NCBI GenBank assembly: GCA_964474695.1
Contig: CAYYTK010000004.1
Coordinates: 124,001-188,000, forward strand
Length of the DNA: 64,000 bases
Source of the DNA: DAOUBP01 sp964474695
Lineage (GTDB): Bacteria > Chloroflexota > Anaerolineae > CG2-30-64-16
Direction of reading: 5' to 3'
The notes beneath the pieces are model-generated. The model was not told the origin of the DNA. It saw nothing but the letters and a program-made list of their open reading frames with translations, and made no database searches. A program made the translations under genes and the position numbers. Shown in pieces: positions 50,301 to 58,130 of the stretch. Position 1 is the first letter of the stretch. Each line of letters opens with the position of its first letter.

Positions 50301-50330
50301 TTGACAGACCACGCCCAGACGTGGTATCCT
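50301..50330 (+). promoter_or_regulatory. Promoter of the aspS T-box transcript
   Basis: TTGACA (50301-50306), 18-bp spacer, TATCCT (50325-50330). Transcription would start near 50338, giving a leader of about 345 nt before the aspS ATG. Confidence 0.7.
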
Positions 50331-50337
50331 CTGCGCC

Positions 50338-50680
50338 ACAACATAGCAGTCAATAGCGTTGAGGGAGAGAGTACGGGGTCAAAGCGCAGTCCAGAGAGCG
50401 GTTAGCCGGTGTAAAGACCGCCTGCGCCTCCCCCGGAAAGACACTCCGGAGCTGCGGGGCCGAGCCGGAATCGCTGGTAACAAACCAGGTTTCTTCGAGA
50501 AACCTGGTTTGTGATCGAGGGTTCAGGGGTAGGTCCAGGCCGGCGCCCGCCGTTACCGGGCTGGGTCAGGGTTGACCGTTGAGGTTGCGGCCGTGAGGCT
50601 GCGACAAACCAAGGTGGCACCGCGGGAGCGCTCCTCGTCCTTGTGACGATCGAGCGCGATTCTTTTTCTGAGGGGTGCCC
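50338..50680 (+). promoter_or_regulatory. T-box riboswitch controlling aspS
   Basis: Stem I features: GAGAGTA near 50366 and CCAGAGAGCGG (about 50391-50401), then a specifier loop GGAAAGACACTCCGGAGC in which GAC (50440-50442, followed by A) is an Asp codon. The T-box AAGGTGGCACCGCGG is at 50611-50625. A terminator follows: GCGCTC...GAGCGC with inner TCGTC/GACGA (50628-50657) and TCTTTTT. Uncharged tRNA(Asp) would stabilise the antiterminator and switch on the downstream AspRS. A 33-bp perfect palindrome (50480-50512) is inserted between stem I and the antiterminator. Confidence 0.9.
50480..50512. repeat. 33-bp perfect palindrome inside the T-box
   Basis: ACAAACCAGGTTTCT-TCG-AGAAACCTGGTTTGT, identical over all 33 bp to the core of the copy inside the gene at 52049-53806. 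Confidence 0.95.
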
Positions 50681-50682
50681 CG

Positions 50683-51987
50683 ATGGAACGCATTTATACA
50701 TCCGAGGTCGCCGCCCACGTGGGCGAGCACGTGAAGCTGGCCGGCTGGCTGCACACGCTGCGCCGGCTGGGCGGCATCAACTTCCTGGTGCTGCGCGATG
50801 TGCGCGGCACGGTGCAGGTGGTGGTTGACACTGCTGAGGCGCTCGCCGCGCTGGATGGGCTTTTGCCCGAGACGGTGCTGGGCCTGACAGGGCAGGCGGT
50901 GGCAGAGCCCCAGGCGCCGGGCGGCGTGGAGATCCACGCGCCGGTCTTCGAAATCCTGTCACCGGTGCACGATGCCTTACCGTTCCCGCTCAACAAGCCG
51001 GAAGTCAAAGCGGGATTGCCTGTCTTCTTGGACCACGCCACGGTGGGGCTGCGCCACCCCGCTAAACGCGCCCTGTTCCGGCTGTCAGCGGGGATCATGG
51101 CCGGCTTTCGCGCCACGCTGAACGGCCTCGGCTTCACCGAGATCCAAACCCCCAAGCTGGTCGCCTCGGCCACCGAGAGCGGCGCGAACGTCTTCGCGGT
51201 GGACTACTTCGGGCAGCGCGCGTACCTGGCGCAGAGTCCACAGTTCTACAAGCAGCTCATGGTGGGGGTGTTCGAGCGGGTCTACGAGGTGGGGCCGGTC
51301 TTCCGCGCCGAGCCGCACGACACCATCCGCCACATCAACGAATACGTCAGCTTGGACGTGGAGCTGGGCTTCATCCGCGACCATCGCGATGTGATGGCCG
51401 TGCTGACCCAGGTTGTGCGCGGCATCCTGGGCCACTTACAGACGAACTATGCGGCTGAGCTGGCCGCGGTAAACGCGAGTCTGCCGGTTGCGCCGCCCGA
51501 GTTTCCTGCTATTTACTTCCCCGAAGCGCAAGAGCTGATCCGCCAGCGCTGGGGCGAAGATTGCCGCGGGGAGCCGGACCTGGCGCCGCAACATGAGCGC
51601 TGGCTCGGCCAATGGGCGCTGGAGACGCACGGCAGCGACTTTCTGTTCGTGGTCGGTTACCCGATGGCCAAGCGGCCATTTTACACGCATCCCAACCCGG
51701 CCGATCCGCGCTTCTCCAACTCGTTCGACCTGCTCTTCCGCGGCACCGAGCTGGTGACCGGCGGCCAGCGGCTGCACCTGTATCAGGATTATCTGGACAG
51801 CGCGGCCAGCCGCGGTTACACAGACCTGACGCCTTTCGAGACGTACTTCGAGGCGTTCAAGCACGGCATGCCGCCCCACGGCGGTTTTGCCATCGGCCTG
51901 GAACGTTTTATCATGCAGTTGCTCGGCCTGGATAACATCCGCCTGGCAACGCTGTTCCCGCGGGATCTCAGCCGGCTGGCGCCGTGA
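50683..51987 (+). CDS. aspS: Aspartyl-tRNA synthetase, archaeal type, probably non-discriminating
   Basis: 434 aa, short archaeal-type class IIb enzyme (lacking the bacterial insertion domain): OB-fold anticodon domain (LAGWLHTLRRLGGINFLVLRD), motif 2 FRAEPHDTIRHINEYVSLDVEL, motif 3 GFAIGLERFIMQLLGL, ending ATLFPRDLSRL. In the OB-fold, His (GWLH) stands where discriminating archaeal enzymes have Trp, and Pro (AEPQAPGG) near where they have Lys; both favour charging of tRNA(Asn) as well as tRNA(Asp), to be followed by GatCAB amidation. Controlled by an Asp-specific T-box. Confidence 0.9.
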   Translation: MERIYTSEVAAHVGEHVKLAGWLHTLRRLGGINFLVLRDVRGTVQVVVDTAEALAALDGLLPETVLGLTGQAVAEPQAPGGVEIHAPVFEILSPVHDALPFPLNKPEVKAGLPVFLDHATVGLRHPAKRALFRLSAGIMAGFRATLNGLGFTEIQTPKLVASATESGANVFAVDYFGQRAYLAQSPQFYKQLMVGVFERVYEVGPVFRAEPHDTIRHINEYVSLDVELGFIRDHRDVMAVLTQVVRGILGHLQTNYAAELAAVNASLPVAPPEFPAIYFPEAQELIRQRWGEDCRGEPDLAPQHERWLGQWALETHGSDFLFVVGYPMAKRPFYTHPNPADPRFSNSFDLLFRGTELVTGGQRLHLYQDYLDSAASRGYTDLTPFETYFEAFKHGMPPHGGFAIGLERFIMQLLGLDNIRLATLFPRDLSRLAP

Positions 51988-52048
51988 GTGCGGGAGTGCA
52001 TTAGTGAATTAGTGAGTTAGTACGTAAGTTAGTGCGTGGTGTGTTTGG
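51988..52048. repeat. TTAGTGNNNTAGTG microsatellite
   Basis: GTGCATTAGTGAATTAGTGAGTTAGT-type 7-mers with GTACGTAAG, filling the spacer between aspS and the next gene. Confidence 0.75.
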
Positions 52049-53806
52049 ATGAAGATACCGATCCTGTATCAAGACGATGATCTCGTCGTGGTCGACAAGC
52101 CGGTCGGCATACCGACGCACGCGGCAGATCCGCGCGATCCCTACCCCGGCGATGCGCTGCGGATCGTGCAGCAGCAGACCGGCCTGGCCTACCTGGGGAT
52201 GCACCAGCGGCTGGATGCGGAGACGTCGGGTGTGCTGTTGTTCAGCGCGCGGCCCGAGGCCAACCGCCGCCTGGCCGCCGCCTTCGAAGGACGCGCTGTC
52301 CGGAAGATCTACCTGGCATTGGTCTGGGGCGCACCGCCCTCCTCTGAGGGGGTCATCGACGCGCCGATCGTCCGCGACCGGGACGGGCGCTATCGCGTCA
52401 CATCGACAAGTGACCGTCGCGGCCAACCGGCGCGCACGCGCTACAGGGTGATCGGCAAGGGCGAGGCATTCCTGGATCACCCCTTCTCTGACAAACCAGG
52501 TTTCTTCGAGAAACCTGGTTTGTCAGAGAAGGCATCGTCCTTACACTTACTGGAAATCAGCCCCGAGACCGGCCGCACGCATCAGATTCGCATCCACCTG
52601 GCCCACCTCGGCTGTCCCGTGATCGGCGATGTGGTTTACGGGCCGGCAGATACGCCCGCGCCGCGGCTGTGCCTGCACGCCTGGCAGCTCACCCTGCCGC
52701 ACCCGGCCACCGGCCACCCGGTGACTTTTACCGCGGCGTGGCCGTTCGATGGACCGACCCTGGCCCCACAGGTGCTGGCCGCGGCGGGACAGCATGTGCG
52801 GCGCAGCGCCGCACGCAGCCCTGAGGGATTGACCGAGCTGCTGCGGCTGGCAGCCGCGCGCCGCGCGCCGTTGGCGAATGATCCTGAGACCACCCTTTAC
52901 CGGCTGGTGAATACCGGGGCCGACCGCCTGCCTGGCCTTACGGTTGACCGCTACGGCGCTGCGCTGGTGCTCAGCCTCTATGATGATGAGACCCTCCTGC
53001 CGCCGAGGCCGGCGCCACCGGAGCTGCTTGACGCGCTCCTGACGACAACCGGTGCGCGCACCGTCTATGCGCGCTACCGTCCTCGGCAGGCCAGCCGCAT
53101 CTCGGAGACGCAAATGGCGGCGCTCGCGCCCGCGCAACCCGTCGCGGGACCGGATCTCGGCCCTGAATGGGCCGCCCACGAGGCCGGGCTGGCCTACCTC
53201 ATCCGGCCCGGCGAAGGGCTCAGCGTCGGGATCTTCCCGGATATGCGCGAAAGCCGCGGCCGGGTGCGTGCATGGGCTGCCGGGCGCCGGGTGCTCAACT
53301 GCTTCGCATACACCTGCGGCTTCGGCGTGGCCGCACTGGCCGGCAGCGCTGCGCGCGTGCTCAACCTCGACCTGTCGAAGCCGGCCCTGGCGTGGGGCCA
53401 AGAGAATTACCGCGCGAACGGCTTCGAGCCAGACCCGCACGACTTCGTCTTCGGTGACGTTTTCGACTGGCTGGCCCGGCTGGCCAAACGCAGCGATCGC
53501 TTCGACCTGGTCATCCTGGACCCGCCCGGCTTCTCGCGCACGAAGAGCCGCACCTTCACAGCCGTGCAGGACTACGACGCCCTGGTAACCCTGGCCGCGC
53601 GGGTCACCGCGCCGGGTGGCCTGATCCTGGCGTGCTGCAACGTGGCCGAGTTGCCCTGGCGCGCGTACCGCGATCGCGTGTTGGCCGGGCTGGCAGCAGC
53701 CGGCCGCACGGCGGAGATCACGGGCATCCACCACGAACCGGCCCTGGACTTTCCTGCTGCGCCGGGTCAAGAGCCGTATCTGAAAATGATCTGGCTCCAA
53801 TTATGA
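52049..53806 (+). CDS. Fusion: RluA-type pseudouridine synthase + RlmI-like methyltransferase
   Basis: 585 aa. Residues 1-240: pseudouridine synthase (ILYQDDDLVVVDKPVGIPTHA; GMHQRLDAETSGVLLFS with the catalytic Asp of RLD; GRTHQIRIHLAHLGCPVIGD). Residues 285-585: class I methyltransferase of the RlmI/RlmK group (YGAALVLSLYD; SVGIFPDMRESRGRVRA; VLNCFAYTCGFGVAALAG, motif I; VILDPPGFSRTK). Both halves modify rRNA, so the fusion would couple two modification steps. Residues 147-160 (DKPGFFEKPGLSEK) in the synthase half are encoded by a 47-bp palindrome, inserted before LHLLEISPETGRTHQ. Confidence 0.9.
   Translation: MKIPILYQDDDLVVVDKPVGIPTHAADPRDPYPGDALRIVQQQTGLAYLGMHQRLDAETSGVLLFSARPEANRRLAAAFEGRAVRKIYLALVWGAPPSSEGVIDAPIVRDRDGRYRVTSTSDRRGQPARTRYRVIGKGEAFLDHPFSDKPGFFEKPGLSEKASSLHLLEISPETGRTHQIRIHLAHLGCPVIGDVVYGPADTPAPRLCLHAWQLTLPHPATGHPVTFTAAWPFDGPTLAPQVLAAAGQHVRRSAARSPEGLTELLRLAAARRAPLANDPETTLYRLVNTGADRLPGLTVDRYGAALVLSLYDDETLLPPRPAPPELLDALLTTTGARTVYARYRPRQASRISETQMAALAPAQPVAGPDLGPEWAAHEAGLAYLIRPGEGLSVGIFPDMRESRGRVRAWAAGRRVLNCFAYTCGFGVAALAGSAARVLNLDLSKPALAWGQENYRANGFEPDPHDFVFGDVFDWLARLAKRSDRFDLVILDPPGFSRTKSRTFTAVQDYDALVTLAARVTAPGGLILACCNVAELPWRAYRDRVLAGLAAAGRTAEITGIHHEPALDFPAAPGQEPYLKMIWLQL
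52484..52530. repeat. 47-bp perfect palindrome inside a coding gene
   Basis: TTCTCTGACAAACCAGG..., 22-bp arms around TCG; the central 33 bp equal 50480-50512. It stays in frame and is translated. Confidence 0.95.
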
Positions 53807-53825
53807 ACGGCGCCGTACGGGAATC

Positions 53826-53855
53826 TTGGAATCCCCGCACTCGATGGGGTATACT
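53826..53855 (+). promoter_or_regulatory. Promoter upstream of degV
   Basis: TTGGAA (53826-53831), 18-bp spacer, TATACT (53850-53855). Confidence 0.6.
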
Positions 53856-53876
53856 AAGATTTCGAGAGAGACGCGT

Positions 53877-53961
53877 ATGTCCAAGGAACTTCACTGCCCG
53901 GCTCTCGGCGGCTGAGAAAGCGCAATTCATCCAGGATCTCAGCGCGACATTTGGTGAGTGA
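53877..53961 (+). pseudogene. Possible tiny protein gene with a one-base frameshift
   Basis: An ATG at 53877 opens MSKELHC, then ends early; one base over, the frame continues as ARLSAAEKAQFIQDLSATFGE to a TGA at 53961, with a helical, charged composition. Restoring the frame would give a protein of about 27 aa behind a good promoter. Either a broken small gene or chance. Confidence 0.3.
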
Positions 53962-54032
53962 ACGAGACCTGTCGGCTTACCAACCTACCAGAATGGTCCG
54001 GCAACAACTGAAGCCAAGGGAAGAACCCGCAC

Positions 54033-54893
54033 ATGACCGTACACATCGTAACCGACTCAAGCCACTATCTCGATCCGGCCCTGATCCAGTTGCACAACCT
54101 GCACGTCCTCCCGTTGGGGCTCAACCTGGACGGGAATGAGTACCGCGAACGCCTGGACATCACCACAGAGGCGCTCTTCGAGAAACTGGCCGACAAGAGC
54201 ATGCGGTGGCCGACGACCGCGGCGGTGACGCCGGGCGCCCTCGAGGCCGCATTTGACCAATTGACCTCAAACGGCGATGAGGTGGTGGGCATCTTCATGT
54301 CGCGCGGCACCAGCGTAACCGTGGAAAACGCTGAGATGGTGGCGGCCAGGCACCCCGCGCGCGAGCGCATCCACGTCATCGATTCGCAGGTCATCTCCGG
54401 CGCACTGGCGCTGACGTTGATAACCGTGGGCCGGCTGGCGCAGTTCGGCGCGCCAGCTCATGAGCTGGTGCGCGTCGCCCGCCAGATGGGTCAGGCGATG
54501 CGCGTCATGTTCACCGTGGAGACGTTGGACTACCTGCATCGCGGCGGCCGCATGAAGGGCAGCCAGGCGCTGCTGGGCAGCCTGCTGGGCGTCAAACCGG
54601 TATTGTGGATCAACCAGGGCCGCATCGAGCTATGGAGCAAGGCGCGCGGCAAGAAGAAGGCGCTGGCCGCGATGTTGGATGAAACGGCCAAGGCCATGCC
54701 CGCCAATGAGCCGGTGCATGCGCTCATCTTCGATGCCGTCGCGCCGGATGAAGCGGCTGAGTTGGGCCGCGCGCTGTCCGAACGTCTGCACGTCGAAAAG
54801 TTCTACTCGGCGCAGATCGGCCCCGTAGTCGCCGCGCACGTCGGGCCGGGCTGCGTGTCGATGGCGGTGTGTCCGGCGAGTGCGACGCGGTGA
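54033..54893 (+). CDS. DegV-family fatty-acid-binding protein
   Basis: 286 aa. VHIVTDSSHYLDPALIQ, TAAVTPGALEAAFDQL, GIFMSRGTSVTVENAEMVA, LDYLHRGGRMKG and GVKPVLWINQGRIEL are the DegV (FakB-type) motifs; the Ser/Thr-rich loops bind the fatty-acid carboxylate. FakB presents fatty acids to the kinase FakA. FakA is not in the window. GAAGGG-type ribosome site. Confidence 0.9.
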   Translation: MTVHIVTDSSHYLDPALIQLHNLHVLPLGLNLDGNEYRERLDITTEALFEKLADKSMRWPTTAAVTPGALEAAFDQLTSNGDEVVGIFMSRGTSVTVENAEMVAARHPARERIHVIDSQVISGALALTLITVGRLAQFGAPAHELVRVARQMGQAMRVMFTVETLDYLHRGGRMKGSQALLGSLLGVKPVLWINQGRIELWSKARGKKKALAAMLDETAKAMPANEPVHALIFDAVAPDEAAELGRALSERLHVEKFYSAQIGPVVAAHVGPGCVSMAVCPASATR

Positions 54894-55837
54894 TTTGGGC
54901 CCCCTCCTACCTGGCCCTGCACCGCACGGGCGAGTTGGCAGAGCGGGCGCACGCGGCGGCGCTGTTGCTGCAAAGGTGCGTTGTTTGTCCGCGCGCCTGC
55001 GGCGTCGATCGCACGAGCGACGCCCGCGGCGTGTGTGGCATGGGCAGCCAGCCGGTCATCGCCTCGTGGAACGTTCATCACTGGGAGGAGCCGCCCATCA
55101 GTGGGACGCGCGGCTCCGGCACGATCTTCTTCTCCGGCTGCACGGGCCAGTGCATCTTCTGCCAGAACTACCCCATCAGCCAGCTCCGCCACGGCAACGC
55201 CGTCAGTGTGGAGCGCTTTGCCGAGATGATGTTGGAGCTCCAGCGCCGCGGGTGTCACAACATCAACTTCGTGACGCCCACGCACTTCGCGCCGCAAATC
55301 CTGGCCGCGGTCGACCTGGCCGCGGCGCGCGGGTTGCGCTTGCCATTGGTCTACAACACCAGCGGCTTCGAGGCGGTGGAGACACTGCGTCTGCTGGAGA
55401 ACGTGGTCGATATCTGGCTGCCGGATGCCAAGTACACCGATGACGCGGTCGCGCAACGCCTTTCCGGATTTCCGCACTACGCCGAACACAATCGGGCCGC
55501 GCTGCGCGAAGTATTCCGCCAGGTCGGCGATCGCTTGATCCTGGACGAGGAAGGCATTGCCCGCCGCGGCATGATCGTGCGCCACCTGGTGCTGCCGGGC
55601 GGGTTGGCCGACACACCTGGGGTGCTGCGTTGGATCGCGTCCGAGCTGTCGCCGGCGGTCCACATCAGCCTGATGGACCAATACTTCCCGGCCTATCAGG
55701 TGCTGGACCATCCACTGCTCGGCCGCAAGATCACCACCGAAGAGTATGAGGCCGCGCTGGACGCATTCGACGCATCCGGCCTGAATAACGGCTGGATGCA
55801 GGAACACGACGACTGCCTGGCCGATGAAGGCGCATGA
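54890..55837 (+). CDS. Radical SAM protein, PflA-like
   Basis: 315 aa from a GTG overlapping the degV stop (GTGA). Cys-rich N-terminus (CVVCPRACGVDRTSDARGVCG), then the radical SAM cluster motif FFSGCTGQCIFCQNYPIS (C-x3-C-x2-C) and a TIM-barrel-type body (NINFVTPTHFAPQILAAVDLA, DIWLPDAKY, VRHLVLPGGLADTPGVL). The group, related to pyruvate formate-lyase activase, has no settled function. The CDF transporter gene follows directly. Confidence 0.88.
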   Translation: MIWAPSYLALHRTGELAERAHAAALLLQRCVVCPRACGVDRTSDARGVCGMGSQPVIASWNVHHWEEPPISGTRGSGTIFFSGCTGQCIFCQNYPISQLRHGNAVSVERFAEMMLELQRRGCHNINFVTPTHFAPQILAAVDLAAARGLRLPLVYNTSGFEAVETLRLLENVVDIWLPDAKYTDDAVAQRLSGFPHYAEHNRAALREVFRQVGDRLILDEEGIARRGMIVRHLVLPGGLADTPGVLRWIASELSPAVHISLMDQYFPAYQVLDHPLLGRKITTEEYEAALDAFDASGLNNGWMQEHDDCLADEGA

Positions 55838-55838
55838 G

Positions 55839-56783
55839 ATGGACGCCCAAACGCGGCAAGCACGCAGCATTCTTGCGGTCAACCTGGGGCTGGCCGCTAA
55901 CGCGTTGCTGGCCATCCTCAAGACAGCCATCGGCATCGTTGGCCACAGCCCCGCGCTACTGGCCGACGGCATCAACTCCACCTCGGACGTAGCGTACTAT
56001 ATCGTGGTGCGAATATTCATGCAGTTGGCCCGCAAGCCGGCCGACCGTGAGCACCCCTATGGCCATAGCCAACTGGAAAGTATCGCCGCGCTCATCGTGG
56101 GCGCGTTTGTCATCACCACGGCTGTCACGATCTTCTGGGATGCAATCAACAAGGTATACGACCTGTGGACCGGTCAAGGCGACTTCGGCGGTGCGGCGCT
56201 CAGCGCGCTGGCAGTCGCGCTCTTTACAGTCGCTCTCAAACTGGGCCTGCTGAACGTCACTCAGCGTATCGCCCGGCAAACCGGCAACGCAGCTGTCTCA
56301 GCGTTGAGCCTAGACCACCGCAACGACGTCTACGCCTCTTCAGCCGCTGCCGTGGGCATCTTCTTGGGACGCAGCGGCTTGCCCTGGGTCGATCCGTTGG
56401 CCGGCGCGTTGGTGGCGCTGCTGATCCTCAGAACCGGTCTGCTCATCGTGCGCGAGGCAACGGCCGATCTGATGGACGACGTGCCCGGCCAAGAGCTGGC
56501 CGCGCAGGTCAAGACGGCCCTCATGGCTATCTCGGGCATCCAAAGTGTCGAAGAGATCTATGCACACCGCTTCGGTCCATACTTTGTAATCAACTTGACC
56601 ATCGGAATCGATGGCTCACTCTCGGTCGCAGCCGGCGACTCCATTGCGTCGCAGGCTGAGCAGGCTCTGCACGACAGCATCGGCCTGCTGCGCCGGGCGC
56701 ATATCCACTATCACCCCACCGGCAGCGCACGGCTGCCCGGAGCAAGCTTGATGCAGCAGTCTCTCTATGATCCAGAAGTTTGA
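55839..56783 (+). CDS. Cation diffusion facilitator transporter
   Basis: 314 aa, six membrane helices plus a C-terminal cytoplasmic domain. Metal-site motifs LLADGINSTSDVAYY (helix 2) and SLDHRNDVYASSAAAVG (helix 5: DH-x2-D). DH rather than HH or DD pairs suggests Zn2+, Cd2+ or a broader divalent range. Exchanges metal for protons. ATG 55839 lies one base after the previous stop. Confidence 0.9.
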   Translation: MDAQTRQARSILAVNLGLAANALLAILKTAIGIVGHSPALLADGINSTSDVAYYIVVRIFMQLARKPADREHPYGHSQLESIAALIVGAFVITTAVTIFWDAINKVYDLWTGQGDFGGAALSALAVALFTVALKLGLLNVTQRIARQTGNAAVSALSLDHRNDVYASSAAAVGIFLGRSGLPWVDPLAGALVALLILRTGLLIVREATADLMDDVPGQELAAQVKTALMAISGIQSVEEIYAHRFGPYFVINLTIGIDGSLSVAAGDSIASQAEQALHDSIGLLRRAHIHYHPTGSARLPGASLMQQSLYDPEV

Positions 56784-56806
56784 GTTTATGTCAGTCGGTG
56801 GTATAC
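56779..56806 (+). promoter_or_regulatory. Promoter of dnaN
   Basis: TTGAGT (56779-56784), 16-bp spacer, TATACT (56801-56806), 48 nt before the GTG start; AGGAGGTG provides the ribosome site. Confidence 0.65.
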
Positions 56807-56853
56807 TATTGTTCCATTGAACTCATCCCTATGTCACGTCAGGAGGTGCCGCC

Positions 56854-58038
56854 GTGCGTTTGTCTGTCCTCCAAGAGAACCTCGCTAAAGGTTTGTCCAT
56901 CGTCGGGCGGGCCGTGTCTTCCCGGAGCACGCTTCCCGTCCTGAGCAACATCCTGCTTAGCAGCGACGAGGATCGCTTGAAGCTGGCAGCCACCAATCTG
57001 GAGGTGGGTGTCAGTTGTTGGCTGGGCGCCCAAGTGGAAGACGATGGCGCGATCACCCTGCCGGCGCGCCTGTTGACCGACTGGGTCAACTCAATGCAGC
57101 CGGACAAGATCGATATGGAGCTGAGCGTCCGCACGATGAGCGTGCACCTCAAATGCGCCCGCTCGGAGTCCAACATCAAAGGCATCGACGCCAGCGAGTT
57201 TCCCCTGATCCCCACAGCCGACGGCGAACAAGCGCTGGGGCTGCCGCCAGCGACCATGCGCAGGATCATCGACCAGGTGGTGTTTGCCGCGGCGGATGCC
57301 AAGGACACCAGCCGCCCGGCTCTCACAGGGGTGCTGGCGAAATTCGAAGGCGAGCGCCTGACCCTGGCGGCCACCGATGGCTATCGCCTGTCGGTCCGGC
57401 GCACCGTGCTGCCGGCGCCCGCGCCGGCCGATGTCAACATCATCATCCCGGCGCGCTCGCTGGCCGAAGTAAGCCGCATCAGCGGCGAGGCCGACCCCGA
57501 CAAGGCAGTGGAGTTGGCCGTGGCAACAGCCCGCAACCAGGTTCTTTTCCGCCTCTACGGCAAGGGTGAGGGTGAAAAGGGTGCGTTCTTCCAGGTGGAT
57601 CTGGTTTCACAGCTAATCGACGCCAAATTCCCCGATTTCACTGCCATCATGCCGAAGAATTACATCACCCGCACCATACTGGATACGGGTGCATTCCTGC
57701 GCGCGCTCAAAGTCGCATCCCTGTTTGCCCGCGATGCCTCCGATCGCGTCGCGTTCGCCATCGCGCCCGGCAGCGACACGATTCCGGGCCAGCTAACAAT
57801 CAAGGCCACCTCCGCGGAAGCCGGCGATAACGTCAGCGAGATGGATGCGCTGGTCGAAGGCACGCCACTGGAGATCGCCTTCAACGTGCGCTACTTGATC
57901 GAGGCGATATCGGCGATCGATACGCCGCAGGTCGTGTTGGAGACTACCCGGCCTGACCGGCCAGGATTATTCCGGCCTGTCGGCGCCGGCCCCGAAGAGT
58001 TCACCCATGTTATCATGCCGATGCAGCTTAACCGGTAA
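56854..58038 (+). CDS. dnaN: DNA polymerase III beta sliding clamp
   Basis: 394 aa, three clamp domains. MRLSVLQENLAKGLSIVGRAVSSRSTLPVLSNILL at the N-terminus, LAATDGYRLSVRR in domain 2, and a C-terminus ending FTHVIMPMQLNR, the canonical clamp tail. GTG start. It is followed by recF, a usual bacterial pair, but dnaA is not adjacent. Confidence 0.96.
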   Translation: MRLSVLQENLAKGLSIVGRAVSSRSTLPVLSNILLSSDEDRLKLAATNLEVGVSCWLGAQVEDDGAITLPARLLTDWVNSMQPDKIDMELSVRTMSVHLKCARSESNIKGIDASEFPLIPTADGEQALGLPPATMRRIIDQVVFAAADAKDTSRPALTGVLAKFEGERLTLAATDGYRLSVRRTVLPAPAPADVNIIIPARSLAEVSRISGEADPDKAVELAVATARNQVLFRLYGKGEGEKGAFFQVDLVSQLIDAKFPDFTAIMPKNYITRTILDTGAFLRALKVASLFARDASDRVAFAIAPGSDTIPGQLTIKATSAEAGDNVSEMDALVEGTPLEIAFNVRYLIEAISAIDTPQVVLETTRPDRPGLFRPVGAGPEEFTHVIMPMQLNR

Positions 58039-58130
58039 GCGGTAGATTGGTAAATTAGTAGATTGGTAGATTGGTAGACCAGGAACACCAATCTGCCAAT
58101 CTACCAAAAACCAATTTACCAACTCTCACC
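58039..58130. repeat. TTGGTAGA / TCTACCAA hyphenated palindrome
   Basis: Left half GGTAGATTGG units, right half CCAATCTACC units; the whole dnaN-recF spacer can fold into a hairpin. Related units occur inside lhr (17428-17456). Confidence 0.85.

Noticed and set aside
56779..58130. Replication origin near dnaN-recF
   Set aside because: No dnaA gene and no cluster of TTATCCACA-type boxes; the spacer is a microsatellite palindrome.
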